A DNA stretch of 64,000 bases, taken from the NCBI GenBank assembly GCA_965262595.1, contig OZ253548.1, positions 992,001 to 1,056,000 on the forward strand, read 5' to 3'. The number at the start of each line of letters is the position of its first letter. Position 1 is the first letter of the stretch. This stretch comes from CATQHB01 sp965262595. GTDB lineage: Bacteria; Chloroflexota; Dehalococcoidia; Lucifugimonadales; UBA3495. The position numbers and the translations under genes are program-made. Under the pieces are notes generated by a model. It saw nothing but the letters and a program-made list of their open reading frames with translations. It made no database searches and had not been told where the DNA came from. Shown here piece after piece: positions 46,160 through 54,356 of this stretch.

Positions 46160-47257
46160 TTGCTAATCGACAAGGTGGAAACAGCCCTATACCAGATTCA
46201 GCGGCAGCCGGGGTTATCCAACTCAAGCTCACGGATTGAATCCACCAGCCTGCTTTTGGCCCGCATCATCGCCGACGACGGGCAGGAGGGCATTGGCTGG
46301 ACTTACAGTCACGGCAGTAGCGGACGGGGTATGAAAGAGGCGATTGACACGCTGCTGGCGCCTCGTCTGGTCGGCGAAGACCCGGCCTACATTGAGCGGT
46401 TGTACGACCGAATGTGGCACAGCATCTTTCCCAACATCACCATGGCCGGACTTACCGCCGTGGTCTTGGCTCCCCTGGACATCGCCCTGTGGGACCTGGC
46501 CGGCAAGGCCGTGGGCAAGCCTCTATTCCGCTTGTTGGGCGGCTACCGAGACAGCGTTCCCGCCTACGGCAGCGGCCTCGACCTGGCCTATTCTACTGAA
46601 GACCTGCTGGACGAGGTGGGAAACTTTATCCGCCAGGACTATTGGGGCGTCAAAATCAAGATAGGCCGAGACCGGCTGGACGAGGATATTGAAAGGCTAC
46701 GCGCCGTGCGCCAGACCATCGGCCCCTACACTCCCCTGATGGTGGACGCCAATCAGCGTTGGTCGGTTGGCGAGGCCATCACCCGGGCGCGAGCGATGGA
46801 AGAGTTTAACTTGTTCTGGCTGGAGGAGCCGATCCTGGCCGAAGACCACGCCGGCTACGAACGGCTGAGTCGCACGGTCAACGTGGCCTTGGCCGCCGGT
46901 GAGGGAGAATGCCAGCCGGAGCAGTTCCTTGACCTGTTCCAGCGGGGGGCTATCCAGTTTGTGCAGGCCGATGTGTGCCGGGTTGGCGGGGTGACGCCCT
47001 GGATGCGGATAGCTCGCCTGGCCGATGCCTACCACCTGCCCATGGCCCCCCACCTGGTAGAAGAGCTATCCGTCCACCTGTGCTGTGGCGCATCCAACGG
47101 TTTTCTGGTGGAACACCTGCCCACACTGAACCTGAACAACACCGGATACATACTAAATCCGGTGCTGCCCCAGGGTGGCAAGTTTACGCCGCTGGAAGAC
47201 CCAGGGCATGGGGTACAGTTTGACTTTCCGGCTTTGGAACAGGTGCGGCTGGCCTGA
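46160..47257 (+). CDS. Mandelate racemase/muconate lactonizing enzyme family protein
   Basis: Enolase-superfamily protein of 365 aa that removes an alpha-proton from a carboxylate. The barrel shows KIKIG with the KxK base, metal ligands in VDANQRW (Asp), WLEEPI (Glu) and the ECQPEQF region (Glu), and MAPHLVEE with the His of the His-Asp dyad, which together fit the mandelate racemase subgroup (sugar-acid dehydratases or racemases). TTG 46160 is used because AGGAGA lies 8 nt upstream and the protein opens LIDKVETALYQI; the longer ATG frame from 46046 would start inside the palindromic repeat. The family is expanded in SAR202-type genomes. Confidence 0.92.
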   Translation: MLIDKVETALYQIQRQPGLSNSSSRIESTSLLLARIIADDGQEGIGWTYSHGSSGRGMKEAIDTLLAPRLVGEDPAYIERLYDRMWHSIFPNITMAGLTAVVLAPLDIALWDLAGKAVGKPLFRLLGGYRDSVPAYGSGLDLAYSTEDLLDEVGNFIRQDYWGVKIKIGRDRLDEDIERLRAVRQTIGPYTPLMVDANQRWSVGEAITRARAMEEFNLFWLEEPILAEDHAGYERLSRTVNVALAAGEGECQPEQFLDLFQRGAIQFVQADVCRVGGVTPWMRIARLADAYHLPMAPHLVEELSVHLCCGASNGFLVEHLPTLNLNNTGYILNPVLPQGGKFTPLEDPGHGVQFDFPALEQVRLA

Positions 47258-47349
47258 GGGCTAAATCCAAGCCTTTATCCACTGGCCCGCTCACTGACCC
47301 TACAGTTTCCCAAACCATTGCGACGTCATTGAGTCGGACTATTTTCCCG

Positions 47350-48153
47350 TTACACCGAGCCTTGAGCCAGACGCCAGGTATATATCACTATCGCGACGGC
47401 GGTAGCCAGGTTAAGGCTGGACACGCCCGGAAACATCGGGATTGCCAAACAGCGGTCGGCGGCATCCAGCAGGCCGGGGCTGACTCCTTCACGCTCCGAG
47501 CCAAAGGCCAGTAACGCCCGGTCCGGAATCAAGCCGGGGCGCAATTGCTCACCTCCCGGATCAATTACAACCAACATCCGTCCCCCTAACGGCGGCGAAT
47601 CAGCCGACCGATCCACCATCTTCCCAAACGGAAAGCCCTCAACCCGGGCCACCGGCATCGCAAAATGCAAGCCGGTAGCTCCAACCAAAGCTGACGGATG
47701 CCAAGGGTCATGTTCCCCGGAAACTATAACACCGGCGCCGCCCGCTGCCGCCGTCACGCGTACAGCCGCTCCCATGTTTCCGTGACTGCGGGGGTTTTCC
47801 AAAAATACCAGAGGGGCCGGGGCCGGGCTTTGCAGCATTGCCAAGAGAGAGATTTCGGGGCGCCGGGCAATTGCCATAACGCCCGTTCCCGGCGGAACCG
47901 GGGAAAGCAATTGGAAAACTTCGGGAGGCACTTCCGCGGCGCCCTTTCCCAAGACTTCCGCCAGGTCCGGAGCAAGGGAATTGGTGAGGAGGCCCAGCGC
48001 TTCGGCGTCCAATGTAACCGTTTCCAGGACAATTGCGCCGAAATTCAGGGCATGCTTTAAGGGGTGGAATCCCTCCAGAACGACCAGAGACGGGTCGCTG
48101 CGGGCGCCGCGAAACCGGTCGATACAAGACTGGTAGTCGCGGAAGCTCTTAAT
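47350..48153 (-). CDS. TrmH/SpoU family RNA 2'-O-methyltransferase
   Basis: A SPOUT methyltransferase of 267 aa, expected to methylate tRNA or rRNA ribose. It has an N-terminal substrate domain (SFRDYQSCIDRFRGAR) and the knot: NPRSHGNMGAAVRVTAAAG (motif 1 with Asn and Arg), LAFGSEREG (motif 2) and PMFPGVSSLNLATAVAIVIY (motif 3). The likely start is ATT 48153 (ATT AAG AGC TTC), which overlaps the TAA of the upstream HAD gene and follows GGGAGACG; TTG 48177 is the alternative. An ATT start is rare and would make translation depend on coupling. Confidence 0.85.
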   Translation of the reverse strand: MKSFRDYQSCIDRFRGARSDPSLVVLEGFHPLKHALNFGAIVLETVTLDAEALGLLTNSLAPDLAEVLGKGAAEVPPEVFQLLSPVPPGTGVMAIARRPEISLLAMLQSPAPAPLVFLENPRSHGNMGAAVRVTAAAGGAGVIVSGEHDPWHPSALVGATGLHFAMPVARVEGFPFGKMVDRSADSPPLGGRMLVVIDPGGEQLRPGLIPDRALLAFGSEREGVSPGLLDAADRCLAIPMFPGVSSLNLATAVAIVIYTWRLAQGSV

Positions 48154-48496
48154 CGGTCGTCTCCCACAATTGAGCAACTTCAACGTCGGGCAACAAGAAA
48201 TGGAATCCCGACTGCACGGCATAACGGCGGTCTATTTCGGTGTCTCCGATATGATAATACTCTTCCGCCTCGAAGTCCGCCTTGACCTGGTCTAGCTGGT
48301 GTTTAAGCACCGTGAACTCCATGGGAATTGCGTTCTCCTGCCAGATACGTTGCTGATTACTCACAGTGCGGTCGGAGCAACTGCCGATGATGAAACCGTT
48401 ATCCTTAGCCTTGCGCACCATATCCAGGGTAATGCAGCCGGGCGGGTCTCCCACCTCGAGAGTGCCGTCTATGTCGAAGCTGATCAGTATCGCCAA
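48149..48496 (-). CDS. Small HAD-like phosphatase
   Basis: A 115-aa HAD-superfamily protein without a cap domain. It has motif I DIDGTLEVG, motif II in GSCSDRT, a Lys in the LKHQLDQVKADF helix and motif IV GDTEIDRRYAVQSG. TTG 48496 follows GGAGGGGA. It is short but complete in its motifs. Its stop overlaps the start of the RNA methyltransferase gene, so the two are coupled; a role in RNA or nucleotide phosphate processing can be supposed. Confidence 0.82.
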   Translation of the reverse strand: MAILISFDIDGTLEVGDPPGCITLDMVRKAKDNGFIIGSCSDRTVSNQQRIWQENAIPMEFTVLKHQLDQVKADFEAEEYYHIGDTEIDRRYAVQSGFHFLLPDVEVAQLWETTD

Positions 48497-48561
48497 AGGT
48501 TCCCCTCCACAAATTGTTTTCCTGCCCGCCGCGTTAGCTGGGCCGCGTTAGCCGGGCCGCC

Positions 48562-49878
48562 CTAGCTGGGGGTTTTGCCCAACATCAGCCACCCGCCGCT
48601 GCTGGGCGTGGTAAAAGCGCACAGGGCAGTTTCCGCTCGCACCGTGACCTGTCGGGGGCCGGCGGTGCCCCGAAGCTGCTCGATGCCGTCAGTGTACATT
48701 GAGGTACGGGTGCGACCGTTCCCCAGGTTGCCGCCACTGGAACTGAAAGGGTGGGGCCCCTTAACTCCGATGTCTCCGGCATAAAAGGCAAAGGCGTCGC
48801 CCCGCTTGACCCCGTGCCACTGAAAACCTTCAAGAAAGAATTGAGTCATAATCGAGTAACCGTCATAAGGATTGAAAATATCCACGTCAGCCGGGCCCAA
48901 ACCGGCGCCTTCATACATCCGCTGGGCAGTCCGGTCCGTCCACTGCTCGATCTCGTCCAAGTCCGGCTGGGAAGTGCGTTGGCGGAAGTTGTGCTGGGAG
49001 TGATTCAAGACATAGATCGGTGGCTGCTTCATATCCTGCGCCCGCTCGGCGCTGGTAAACAGATAAGCCGCCGATGCGTTCACCGGGCGGTCACAGTCCC
49101 AGATGCGAAGCGGATTCAGGATGTAACGGGAGTTGACGTAGTCCTCTACCGTAATCGGTTCAATTCCGTGATTGACGTTGAAACCCCAGGGAGTCAGCAT
49201 TCCGTTGCGATGCTGATTTATGACAAAGGGGGCCAGGTCATCGTGCTTCCCGCCGTATTTCAGGCAGTACTGGTTATGAGGAAAGATATTGATGAAGTCG
49301 TTCCCGCCGTGATTGCCCCAGGGCACCGACCACTGGCGAGCGCCGCGAGCGTAATCGTCGGCGTTCTCTCCGCCCCGCCGGTACCGGCCCTCCATGTTGC
49401 CCGTCGGATAAATCACCAGGCAGGTATTACAGACGCCATCGCCCACCGCCTGGGCCGCCATACCGACCATTTCTCCGATGGTGGGCACACCTGTCGGAGC
49501 GAATTTGACGTTAGGCAAGTTCATTGCCTTAGCTAGCCATTCGCCGTTGATCAGAGTCAGGCCGAATTCAGAGTCATAGGGAGGGTCAAAATAAGGACGG
49601 GGCGCCCACTGCGAAGCGGTACCACCGCTACCACCGGCAATGTGGCTATCGCAGCAAATTATGCCGTCTATCTGGTCCGGAGTGACGCCGGCGTCCTCCA
49701 TCGCCCGTTGGCAGGCCAGAATGGAATAAGCGCCCAAAGTCTGGTCCATTGTTACGCCGTCCCAACGCCGGTCCACCGGAGAATGACCGTATCCGGCGAT
49801 GGCCACCTTACCGCGGTGTTCCCATATTCCCAAACCGTCCCGGTCTCTGCGCCACTGGAACTGGTTGCTGTTAGTCAT
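48562..49878 (-). CDS. Thiolase-like protein (SCP2-type) without active-site Cys
   Basis: A 438-aa protein with thiolase fold: VAIAGYGHSPVDRR, a first half with ACQRAMEDAGVTPDQIDGII and AQAVGDGVCNTCLVIYP, and a second half with ERAQDMKQPPIYVLN, DIFNPYDGYSIMTQFFLEGF and SSSGGNLGNGR. In true thiolases a Cys sits before the GG turn of the first half and His residues in HDCF and GHP; here the first site reads FAPTGVPT and the end lacks GHP. It therefore may act as a condensing or lyase scaffold together with the DUF35 protein downstream of it in the window (encoded upstream on the same strand), as aldolase-type Ltp2/DUF35 complexes do. Confidence 0.82.
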   Translation of the reverse strand: MTNSNQFQWRRDRDGLGIWEHRGKVAIAGYGHSPVDRRWDGVTMDQTLGAYSILACQRAMEDAGVTPDQIDGIICCDSHIAGGSGGTASQWAPRPYFDPPYDSEFGLTLINGEWLAKAMNLPNVKFAPTGVPTIGEMVGMAAQAVGDGVCNTCLVIYPTGNMEGRYRRGGENADDYARGARQWSVPWGNHGGNDFINIFPHNQYCLKYGGKHDDLAPFVINQHRNGMLTPWGFNVNHGIEPITVEDYVNSRYILNPLRIWDCDRPVNASAAYLFTSAERAQDMKQPPIYVLNHSQHNFRQRTSQPDLDEIEQWTDRTAQRMYEGAGLGPADVDIFNPYDGYSIMTQFFLEGFQWHGVKRGDAFAFYAGDIGVKGPHPFSSSGGNLGNGRTRTSMYTDGIEQLRGTAGPRQVTVRAETALCAFTTPSSGGWLMLGKTPS

Positions 49879-49981
49879 CAGTTACCCTTTCAAGTACAAG
49901 TATGTAGAATTGGTTATCTGCGCTCTGTCTGGCCGTAATTTGGTTAACCGTCAAGGCGTTCAGGCTGACACGGACTGAGAC

Positions 49982-50392
49982 TTAGCCAACTACCCGCCAC
50001 TCGTGGATTAATTGGCCTGGGGCCACTTCCTCAAACATTACTTCTACGGCCGCGCCCACCGGCGCCTCATAAGGAGGAACTCCCGGGAGGTTGGAGTAAA
50101 AATTCACCGAGGAATCGGCATCCAGAGTCACCAGGGCCAGATTGTATGGCTGGTCGGGCATTCGCCGGTTCAGACGTCCATCCTCAATAACGATGAATGT
50201 GGCGATATGGCCCTTGCCGTCAACTTCCTTCCATTGCAGGTTGTCGGCGGAACCGCAGACCTGGCAGGCCGGCTGAGGCGGGTACTGGAGCTTGTCGCAG
50301 CCGGTACAGTTCTGGAGTACCAGCCGCCGCTCATTCACCGCATCCCAAAAGGGTTGACTAAGTTCATCGGGAACCGGGATAACTTTGGGCAT
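49982..50392 (-). CDS. DUF35 zinc-ribbon/OB-fold protein
   Basis: A 136-aa acyl-CoA-associated protein. It has LVLQNCTGCDKLQYPPQPAC with the rubredoxin-like zinc ribbon (CxxC...CxxC ending CQVCGS) and an OB-fold (HIATFIVIEDGR, NLALVTLDADSS, GAAVEVMFEEV). DUF35 proteins form complexes with thiolase-like partners, and this gene immediately precedes the thiolase-like gene on the same strand (104-nt gap), the standard arrangement. ATG 50392 follows CGGAGAGA. Confidence 0.92.
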   Translation of the reverse strand: MPKVIPVPDELSQPFWDAVNERRLVLQNCTGCDKLQYPPQPACQVCGSADNLQWKEVDGKGHIATFIVIEDGRLNRRMPDQPYNLALVTLDADSSVNFYSNLPGVPPYEAPVGAAVEVMFEEVAPGQLIHEWRVVG

Positions 50393-50429
50393 ATTATCTC
50401 TCCGTTTACATTCTTTCCGGGGCGCAAGG

Positions 50430-51074
50430 TTATTCTATGGCGTCGGTTGCCGGAGGAACCGGCTCATCCAACGCCCGCGGGTCCGGGCCAAAGCGGTTGG
50501 GGCCGGTCTGTCCCTGCCGGGCCAGCCACAAAATGGCCCAGATTACTATAGCCAGGGTGACCAACAGCGAAACTGCCAGCCCGATTATCAGGGGAACCGA
50601 AACGTCGAGGGAAACGCCAAAGGATTGACCTCCGGAAAAGTTCCCTTCCGACATCGGAGCATAGCTAGACCAGCCCCCTTCCAATACACCGAATATGCGG
50701 ACCAACAAGACGATAAGACCGATAATAAAGGGTATCCAGGCAATGACAGCAATAGCAATCCACACCAGTTGCCACCAGCCGGTCTTTCCGATGTCGTGCA
50801 GCCGCCGCGCAGTAACTGCCAGGGAAGGAAGCAATATTGCCAGACCGAATATCATCTGCAACGGGCTGTATGCCCCGCCCTGGGAAAAAGACAGTATCGA
50901 CCCATCGATAATCGCAAGAATGAAACTGGCAATATATACTGCCAACTTCCACCACCAGAATTCAGCCCGGGTGGCCCGGTCACTGAAATCGGCGTACTTA
51001 CGCAGAACCTGTTTTACGGCATCCTGAAATGACATCATTGGCTTGGTCCGGGGCATTGATGGACTTTGCATCAT
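50430..51074 (-). CDS. DUF805 integral membrane protein, copy 1
   Basis: A 214-aa membrane protein. SFQDAVKQVLRKYADFSDRATRAEFWWWKL is the DUF805 opening, followed by about four hydrophobic segments (for example LAVYIASFILAIIDGSI, WLVWIAIAVIAWIPFIIGLI, LIIGLAVSLLVTLAIVIWAI) and the conserved RRLHDIGKTGWWQL loop and C-terminal GPNRFGPDP. Start taken at ATG 51074 after AAGG; several Met nearby make it uncertain. Function unknown. It is a tandem paralogue of the next gene; their last 110 bp are almost identical. Confidence 0.85.
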   Translation of the reverse strand: MMQSPSMPRTKPMMSFQDAVKQVLRKYADFSDRATRAEFWWWKLAVYIASFILAIIDGSILSFSQGGAYSPLQMIFGLAILLPSLAVTARRLHDIGKTGWWQLVWIAIAVIAWIPFIIGLIVLLVRIFGVLEGGWSSYAPMSEGNFSGGQSFGVSLDVSVPLIIGLAVSLLVTLAIVIWAILWLARQGQTGPNRFGPDPRALDEPVPPATDAIE

Positions 51075-51136
51075 CAACCTTATCGCTTCTGCGACTGCCA
51101 CGCCCTATTCTACCCTTTTCAGGTCGGGATGCCGGA

Positions 51137-51751
51137 TCATTCTATGGCGTCGGTTGCCGGAGGAACCGGCTCATCCAACGCTTGTGGGTCCGTACCATAG
51201 CGGTTGGGGCCGGTCTGTCCCTGCCGGACCAGCCAAAGTATGGCCCAGATAAAGACAGCCAGGTTAATCGCCAGCACAATCAGGCCGCCGATGAGCAGCG
51301 GAACCCAACTTTCGTAAGGCAGATTACTGAAGAACTGCTCAACGCTGTCAACCTCGAAGTAACCACCGAATGCCAAGCCAATTATTACGATGACAAGGCC
51401 AACGGCCAACGCTATCCAGCCGATAATGGCGATGATGTACCATGCCAATTGCCACCAGCCAGTCCTACCGATGTCGTGCAGCCGGCGTGAGGTAACCGCC
51501 AGAGATGGGAGGAGTACCGCCAGGCTGAATATCGTTCCCAACGGACTAAAAGAATAGCCGCCTGAAAACGCGGCGATAAAGGTGTCAACGGCGCTGAAAG
51601 CCATACTGGCAATGGTAGTAGCCAGCGCCCACCACCAGTATTCGGCGCGGGTGGCCCGGCCACTGAAATCAGCGTACTTCCGCAAGCACTGTTTTACCGA
51701 GTCCTGAATGGTCATCATTGGCTTAGTTTGCGGAGGAACTGCGTATTGCAC
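51137..51751 (-). CDS. DUF805 integral membrane protein, copy 2
   Basis: A 204-aa paralogue of copy 1 with TIQDSVKQCLRKYADFSGRA, about four membrane segments, RRLHDIGRTGWWQLAW and C-terminal GPNRYGTDPQALDEP. GTG 51751 follows AAGGAAG. The middle differs strongly from copy 1, while both ends are close. It is the upstream gene of the pair. Confidence 0.87.
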   Translation of the reverse strand: MQYAVPPQTKPMMTIQDSVKQCLRKYADFSGRATRAEYWWWALATTIASMAFSAVDTFIAAFSGGYSFSPLGTIFSLAVLLPSLAVTSRRLHDIGRTGWWQLAWYIIAIIGWIALAVGLVIVIIGLAFGGYFEVDSVEQFFSNLPYESWVPLLIGGLIVLAINLAVFIWAILWLVRQGQTGPNRYGTDPQALDEPVPPATDAIE

Positions 51752-51798
51752 GGTTGACTTCCTTAGGAGGGTTGGCCGGGCTGTTTCTGTTCCCTATT

Positions 51799-52173
51799 CT
51801 ACCCTTTAATCCGGCTATCATCCACCCGAAAGAAGCCCAACTGGCCGCGATAAGGAATCGGAGCGGCATAAGCGACCGGCGCCGCCAGAGTAAAACCATA
51901 GGAGCCGCAGAACCAGGGGCTTTCCGACCCGTCAACGCAATCGGCAATAGTTATCTCCCCGACAATAGCACCCCGGGGCAAATCTGCCGGAACCACAATG
52001 CCCAACTCCCGTAGGTAAGCCCGCTGCTCCGGGAAATCATCCCGGATGATGCGCTGCCCGGCATGGACATACACCCGACCCCGAAATTGGGTGGCCCAAG
52101 TCCGGTTCTCAATATCCTTATAGCCATTAACAATCAACCAGGCCCAGGGCTGGCGGATGCTTAGGGCGCGCAT
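51799..52173 (-). CDS. ASCH domain protein
   Basis: A 124-aa protein opening MRALSIRQPWAWLIVNGYKDIENRTW, the ASCH/PUA-like motif, with RGRVYVHAGQ, GAIVGEITIADCV and ending YRGQLGFFRVDD. ASCH proteins bind RNA or modified nucleosides; some hydrolyse N4-acetylcytidine. Function here is inferred only from the fold. ATG 52173 follows GGAG. It is divergent from higBA, with about 100 nt between. Confidence 0.88.
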   Translation of the reverse strand: MRALSIRQPWAWLIVNGYKDIENRTWATQFRGRVYVHAGQRIIRDDFPEQRAYLRELGIVVPADLPRGAIVGEITIADCVDGSESPWFCGSYGFTLAAPVAYAAPIPYRGQLGFFRVDDSRIKG

Positions 52174-52279
52174 TGCAACTCCGTGGATTTGCTGGTAGAG
52201 AGGATAGCAATATGGCGAGTTGATTGAAAGGGCAAGTTGCTATTGCATCATCGTACTGTTAATCCGTACACTACAAAGA

Positions 52280-52570
52280 ATGGTAATTGAATCCATCAAC
52301 CACCGCGGGTTGAGCCAGCTTATTGAGCATAATAATTCCCGGTTGATAAGGCCGGACTTAGTCAGACGGGTACTACGTGTAGTAACCACATTGGCAGAGG
52401 CCCAGGATATTTTCAGTTTCATTGAAGGTGCTCCTCCCGGTTGGCGAGTCCACCAACTTTCTCGCAATCGGGGCAACGAATGGAGCGTATCGGTATCCGG
52501 CAATTGGCGAATTGTCTTCGAAGAAGCGGACGGCTATGTCAATCGCTTGAACCTGGAGGATTACCGCTGA
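52280..52570 (+). CDS. higB: HigB-like toxin (RelE superfamily)
   Basis: A 96-aa protein of the HigB/RelE fold. SINHRGLSQLIEHNNSR, a helix pair with VRRVLRVVTTLAEAQ, then PPGWRVHQLSRNRGNEWSVS, and NWRIVFEEADGYVNRLNLEDY are typical of ribosome-dependent mRNA interferases. ATG 52280 is taken from the family start; an upstream in-frame ATG at 52220 has no support. The stop codon overlaps the antitoxin start (TGATG), so the toxin gene comes first, as in higBA loci. Confidence 0.9.
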   Translation: MVIESINHRGLSQLIEHNNSRLIRPDLVRRVLRVVTTLAEAQDIFSFIEGAPPGWRVHQLSRNRGNEWSVSVSGNWRIVFEEADGYVNRLNLEDYR

Positions 52571-52944
52571 TGGCACGTAAAGGCATCAAAGTAAATATGA
52601 CTCCGGCCCACCCCGGCGACTTTGTCCGATATGACGTGCTGGAGGAGTTTAATTTGAGTGTAACCGATGCGGCGGAAATCCTGGGTGTATGCCCGGAGAC
52701 CCTTGCCGACTTGGTGGACTGCAAAATCGGGCTGTCGCCGGATATGGCGCTGCGTTTGGAAAAAGCCTTTGCCCTCAATATGGACCTGCTGCTGAATATA
52801 CAGGCTTGGTACGACGCTGTGCAGATGCGCGCCCGTTGGGATGAAGTCACCGTTGAACGCTACCCGCCGGTTGAAAAATTGTTAAAATTAAGAGAGGAAG
52901 AGTTGGCTCTCCTGGAAAGTCCCGACCCGAGAACCGGCAGTTAA
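52570..52944 (+). CDS. higA: HigA-like antitoxin (HTH, XRE family)
   Basis: A 124-aa antitoxin. MTPAHPGDFVRYDVLEEFNL and VTDAAEILGVCPETLADLVD form the HigA helix-turn-helix, followed by LSPDMALRLEKAFALNMDLL and NIQAWYDAVQ. The C-terminal 35 residues (YPPVEKLLKLREEELALLES) are longer than usual and may be the toxin-binding arm. It starts at ATG 52570 overlapping the HigB stop. Confidence 0.92.
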   Translation: MARKGIKVNMTPAHPGDFVRYDVLEEFNLSVTDAAEILGVCPETLADLVDCKIGLSPDMALRLEKAFALNMDLLLNIQAWYDAVQMRARWDEVTVERYPPVEKLLKLREEELALLESPDPRTGS

Positions 52945-53061
52945 ACGCCTGCTGCATCCCCGATAACGCCATCCTATGCTATATTGTATTGGCCCCCATT
53001 TTCATAGGAATCCGAACGCCGAGCCGGGCCGCAAACGACAACGGCCAAAAGGAGTGAGGCA

Positions 53062-54057
53062 ATGGCAGACTTAGTATTGGGTTTGGCATCCTCCCACAGT
53101 CCCCAACTCAGCACCGCGCCGGAGGGCTGGGCCGGACGGGGGGAGCGGGACAAGGGCCACATTGAGCTTATTGGCACCGACGGTATCGTTTCCAACTTTG
53201 AAGACTTGTTGGCCCGGACCGACACCGCCCGCATCGCCAAAGAGATAACTCCGGCCAGGTTTGAGCAGCGGCACCAGCAAAACCAGAAGGCCATCGCCCA
53301 CCTGTCCCAAAAGCTGTACGACGCCAGGCTGGATGTGCTGGTGATGGTCGGGGACGACCAGCAGGAATACCTGTTGGACGACAATATGCCCGCCCTCTGT
53401 ATCTATTGGGGCAATGAAGTGAAAGTTGCCGGCCACGAGGCAGGCCCGTCCACCGGCGGGCAGCCGCTAATCGGCTACCACACCGAAGACAAGCAGGCGC
53501 CCACCGACTCGGCGCTGGGCCGACACATCATTGAGGCGTTGATGGAGGCCGAGTTTGACGTGGGGCAGTCCAGTTTTCTGGACCCGCGGCGCGGCGGTCG
53601 AGCCAAGGGCGGCATTGGCCACGCCTTTGGTTACGTCTATAACCGCCTGATGACCGGCCAAACGATTCCCACCGTGCCCATAATGCTCAATACCTACTAC
53701 CCACCCAACCAGCCCACACCCAAGCGTTGCTACAACCTGGGCCAAGCCCTGAAGTCGTCCATCGAATCCTGGCCAAAGGACATCCGGGTGGGAATCCTGG
53801 CCTCCGGCGGCCTGAGCCACTTCGTGGTGGACGAGGAACTGGACCAAGCGGCGTTGGCGGGTATGCAGGCCAAGAACGTGGCTAAGCTGTCTGCCTTGCC
53901 TCGGGAGAAGATAAACTCCGGCAGCTCGGAAATAAGGAACTGGATAGTGGTGACCGGCGCTACCGAGCATCTGGATATGAAGGTTGTGGACTACGTGCCG
54001 TGCTACCGCTCTCCGGCCGGCACCGGCTGCGCTATGGGGTTCGCCACCTGGGAATAG
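53062..54057 (+). CDS. LigB-type class III extradiol dioxygenase
   Basis: A 331-aa non-haem iron dioxygenase-like protein. LGLASSHSPQL carries the first iron His, MVGDDQQEYL the next strand, GHAFGYVYNRL and the ILASGGLSHFVVDEELDQ block the later active-site His, as in protocatechuate 4,5-dioxygenase LigB and relatives. It has no LigA-type subunit next to it. ATG 53062 follows AAAAGGAGTG. It is followed by a repeat region and the amidohydrolase/deacetylase cluster; a role in opening an aromatic ring is inferred. Confidence 0.88.
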   Translation: MADLVLGLASSHSPQLSTAPEGWAGRGERDKGHIELIGTDGIVSNFEDLLARTDTARIAKEITPARFEQRHQQNQKAIAHLSQKLYDARLDVLVMVGDDQQEYLLDDNMPALCIYWGNEVKVAGHEAGPSTGGQPLIGYHTEDKQAPTDSALGRHIIEALMEAEFDVGQSSFLDPRRGGRAKGGIGHAFGYVYNRLMTGQTIPTVPIMLNTYYPPNQPTPKRCYNLGQALKSSIESWPKDIRVGILASGGLSHFVVDEELDQAALAGMQAKNVAKLSALPREKINSGSSEIRNWIVVTGATEHLDMKVVDYVPCYRSPAGTGCAMGFATWE

Positions 54058-54356
54058 GGTAGGAGTAAGAGCGCAGGTTCGTATTCATCTGTTCCAACTA
54101 ACACGACTGCTCAACGGGGAAGCAAGTTATCCGTCGTTCCGGCGCAGGCAGGAACCTCTGGCCTCCAGGACGGCGGGCGGCTCCACCGGCGCCGGTCGTT
54201 CCTGGGCAAGCAGGAACCTCTAACCACAACGGTTTGGGTTTCTGCTTTCGCAGGAACGACGGGGTGAAGGCGCTGGCTTTTAATTACTGATTCAGAGTAT
54301 CCCTAATCAGGCTATTCGTGTAGCTTAGTGTTACTCGTGAATAAACGGGAAATCAA
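54058..54356. other. Repeat-filled intergenic stretch
   Basis: No gene. Most of it is the MITE-like copy at 54131-54308. The rest shows nothing I can identify. Confidence 0.5.
54131..54308. mobile_element. Second MITE-like copy (reverse orientation)
   Basis: The right part (54257-54308) is the reverse complement of 42789-42842, including the end sequence TCAGAGTATCCCTAA. Three imperfect palindromes built on CGTTCC...AGGAACC occur between 54131 and 54261 (around 54150, 54215 and 54248). I could not find the opposite terminal repeat, so the copy may be truncated or rearranged. Confidence 0.5.
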
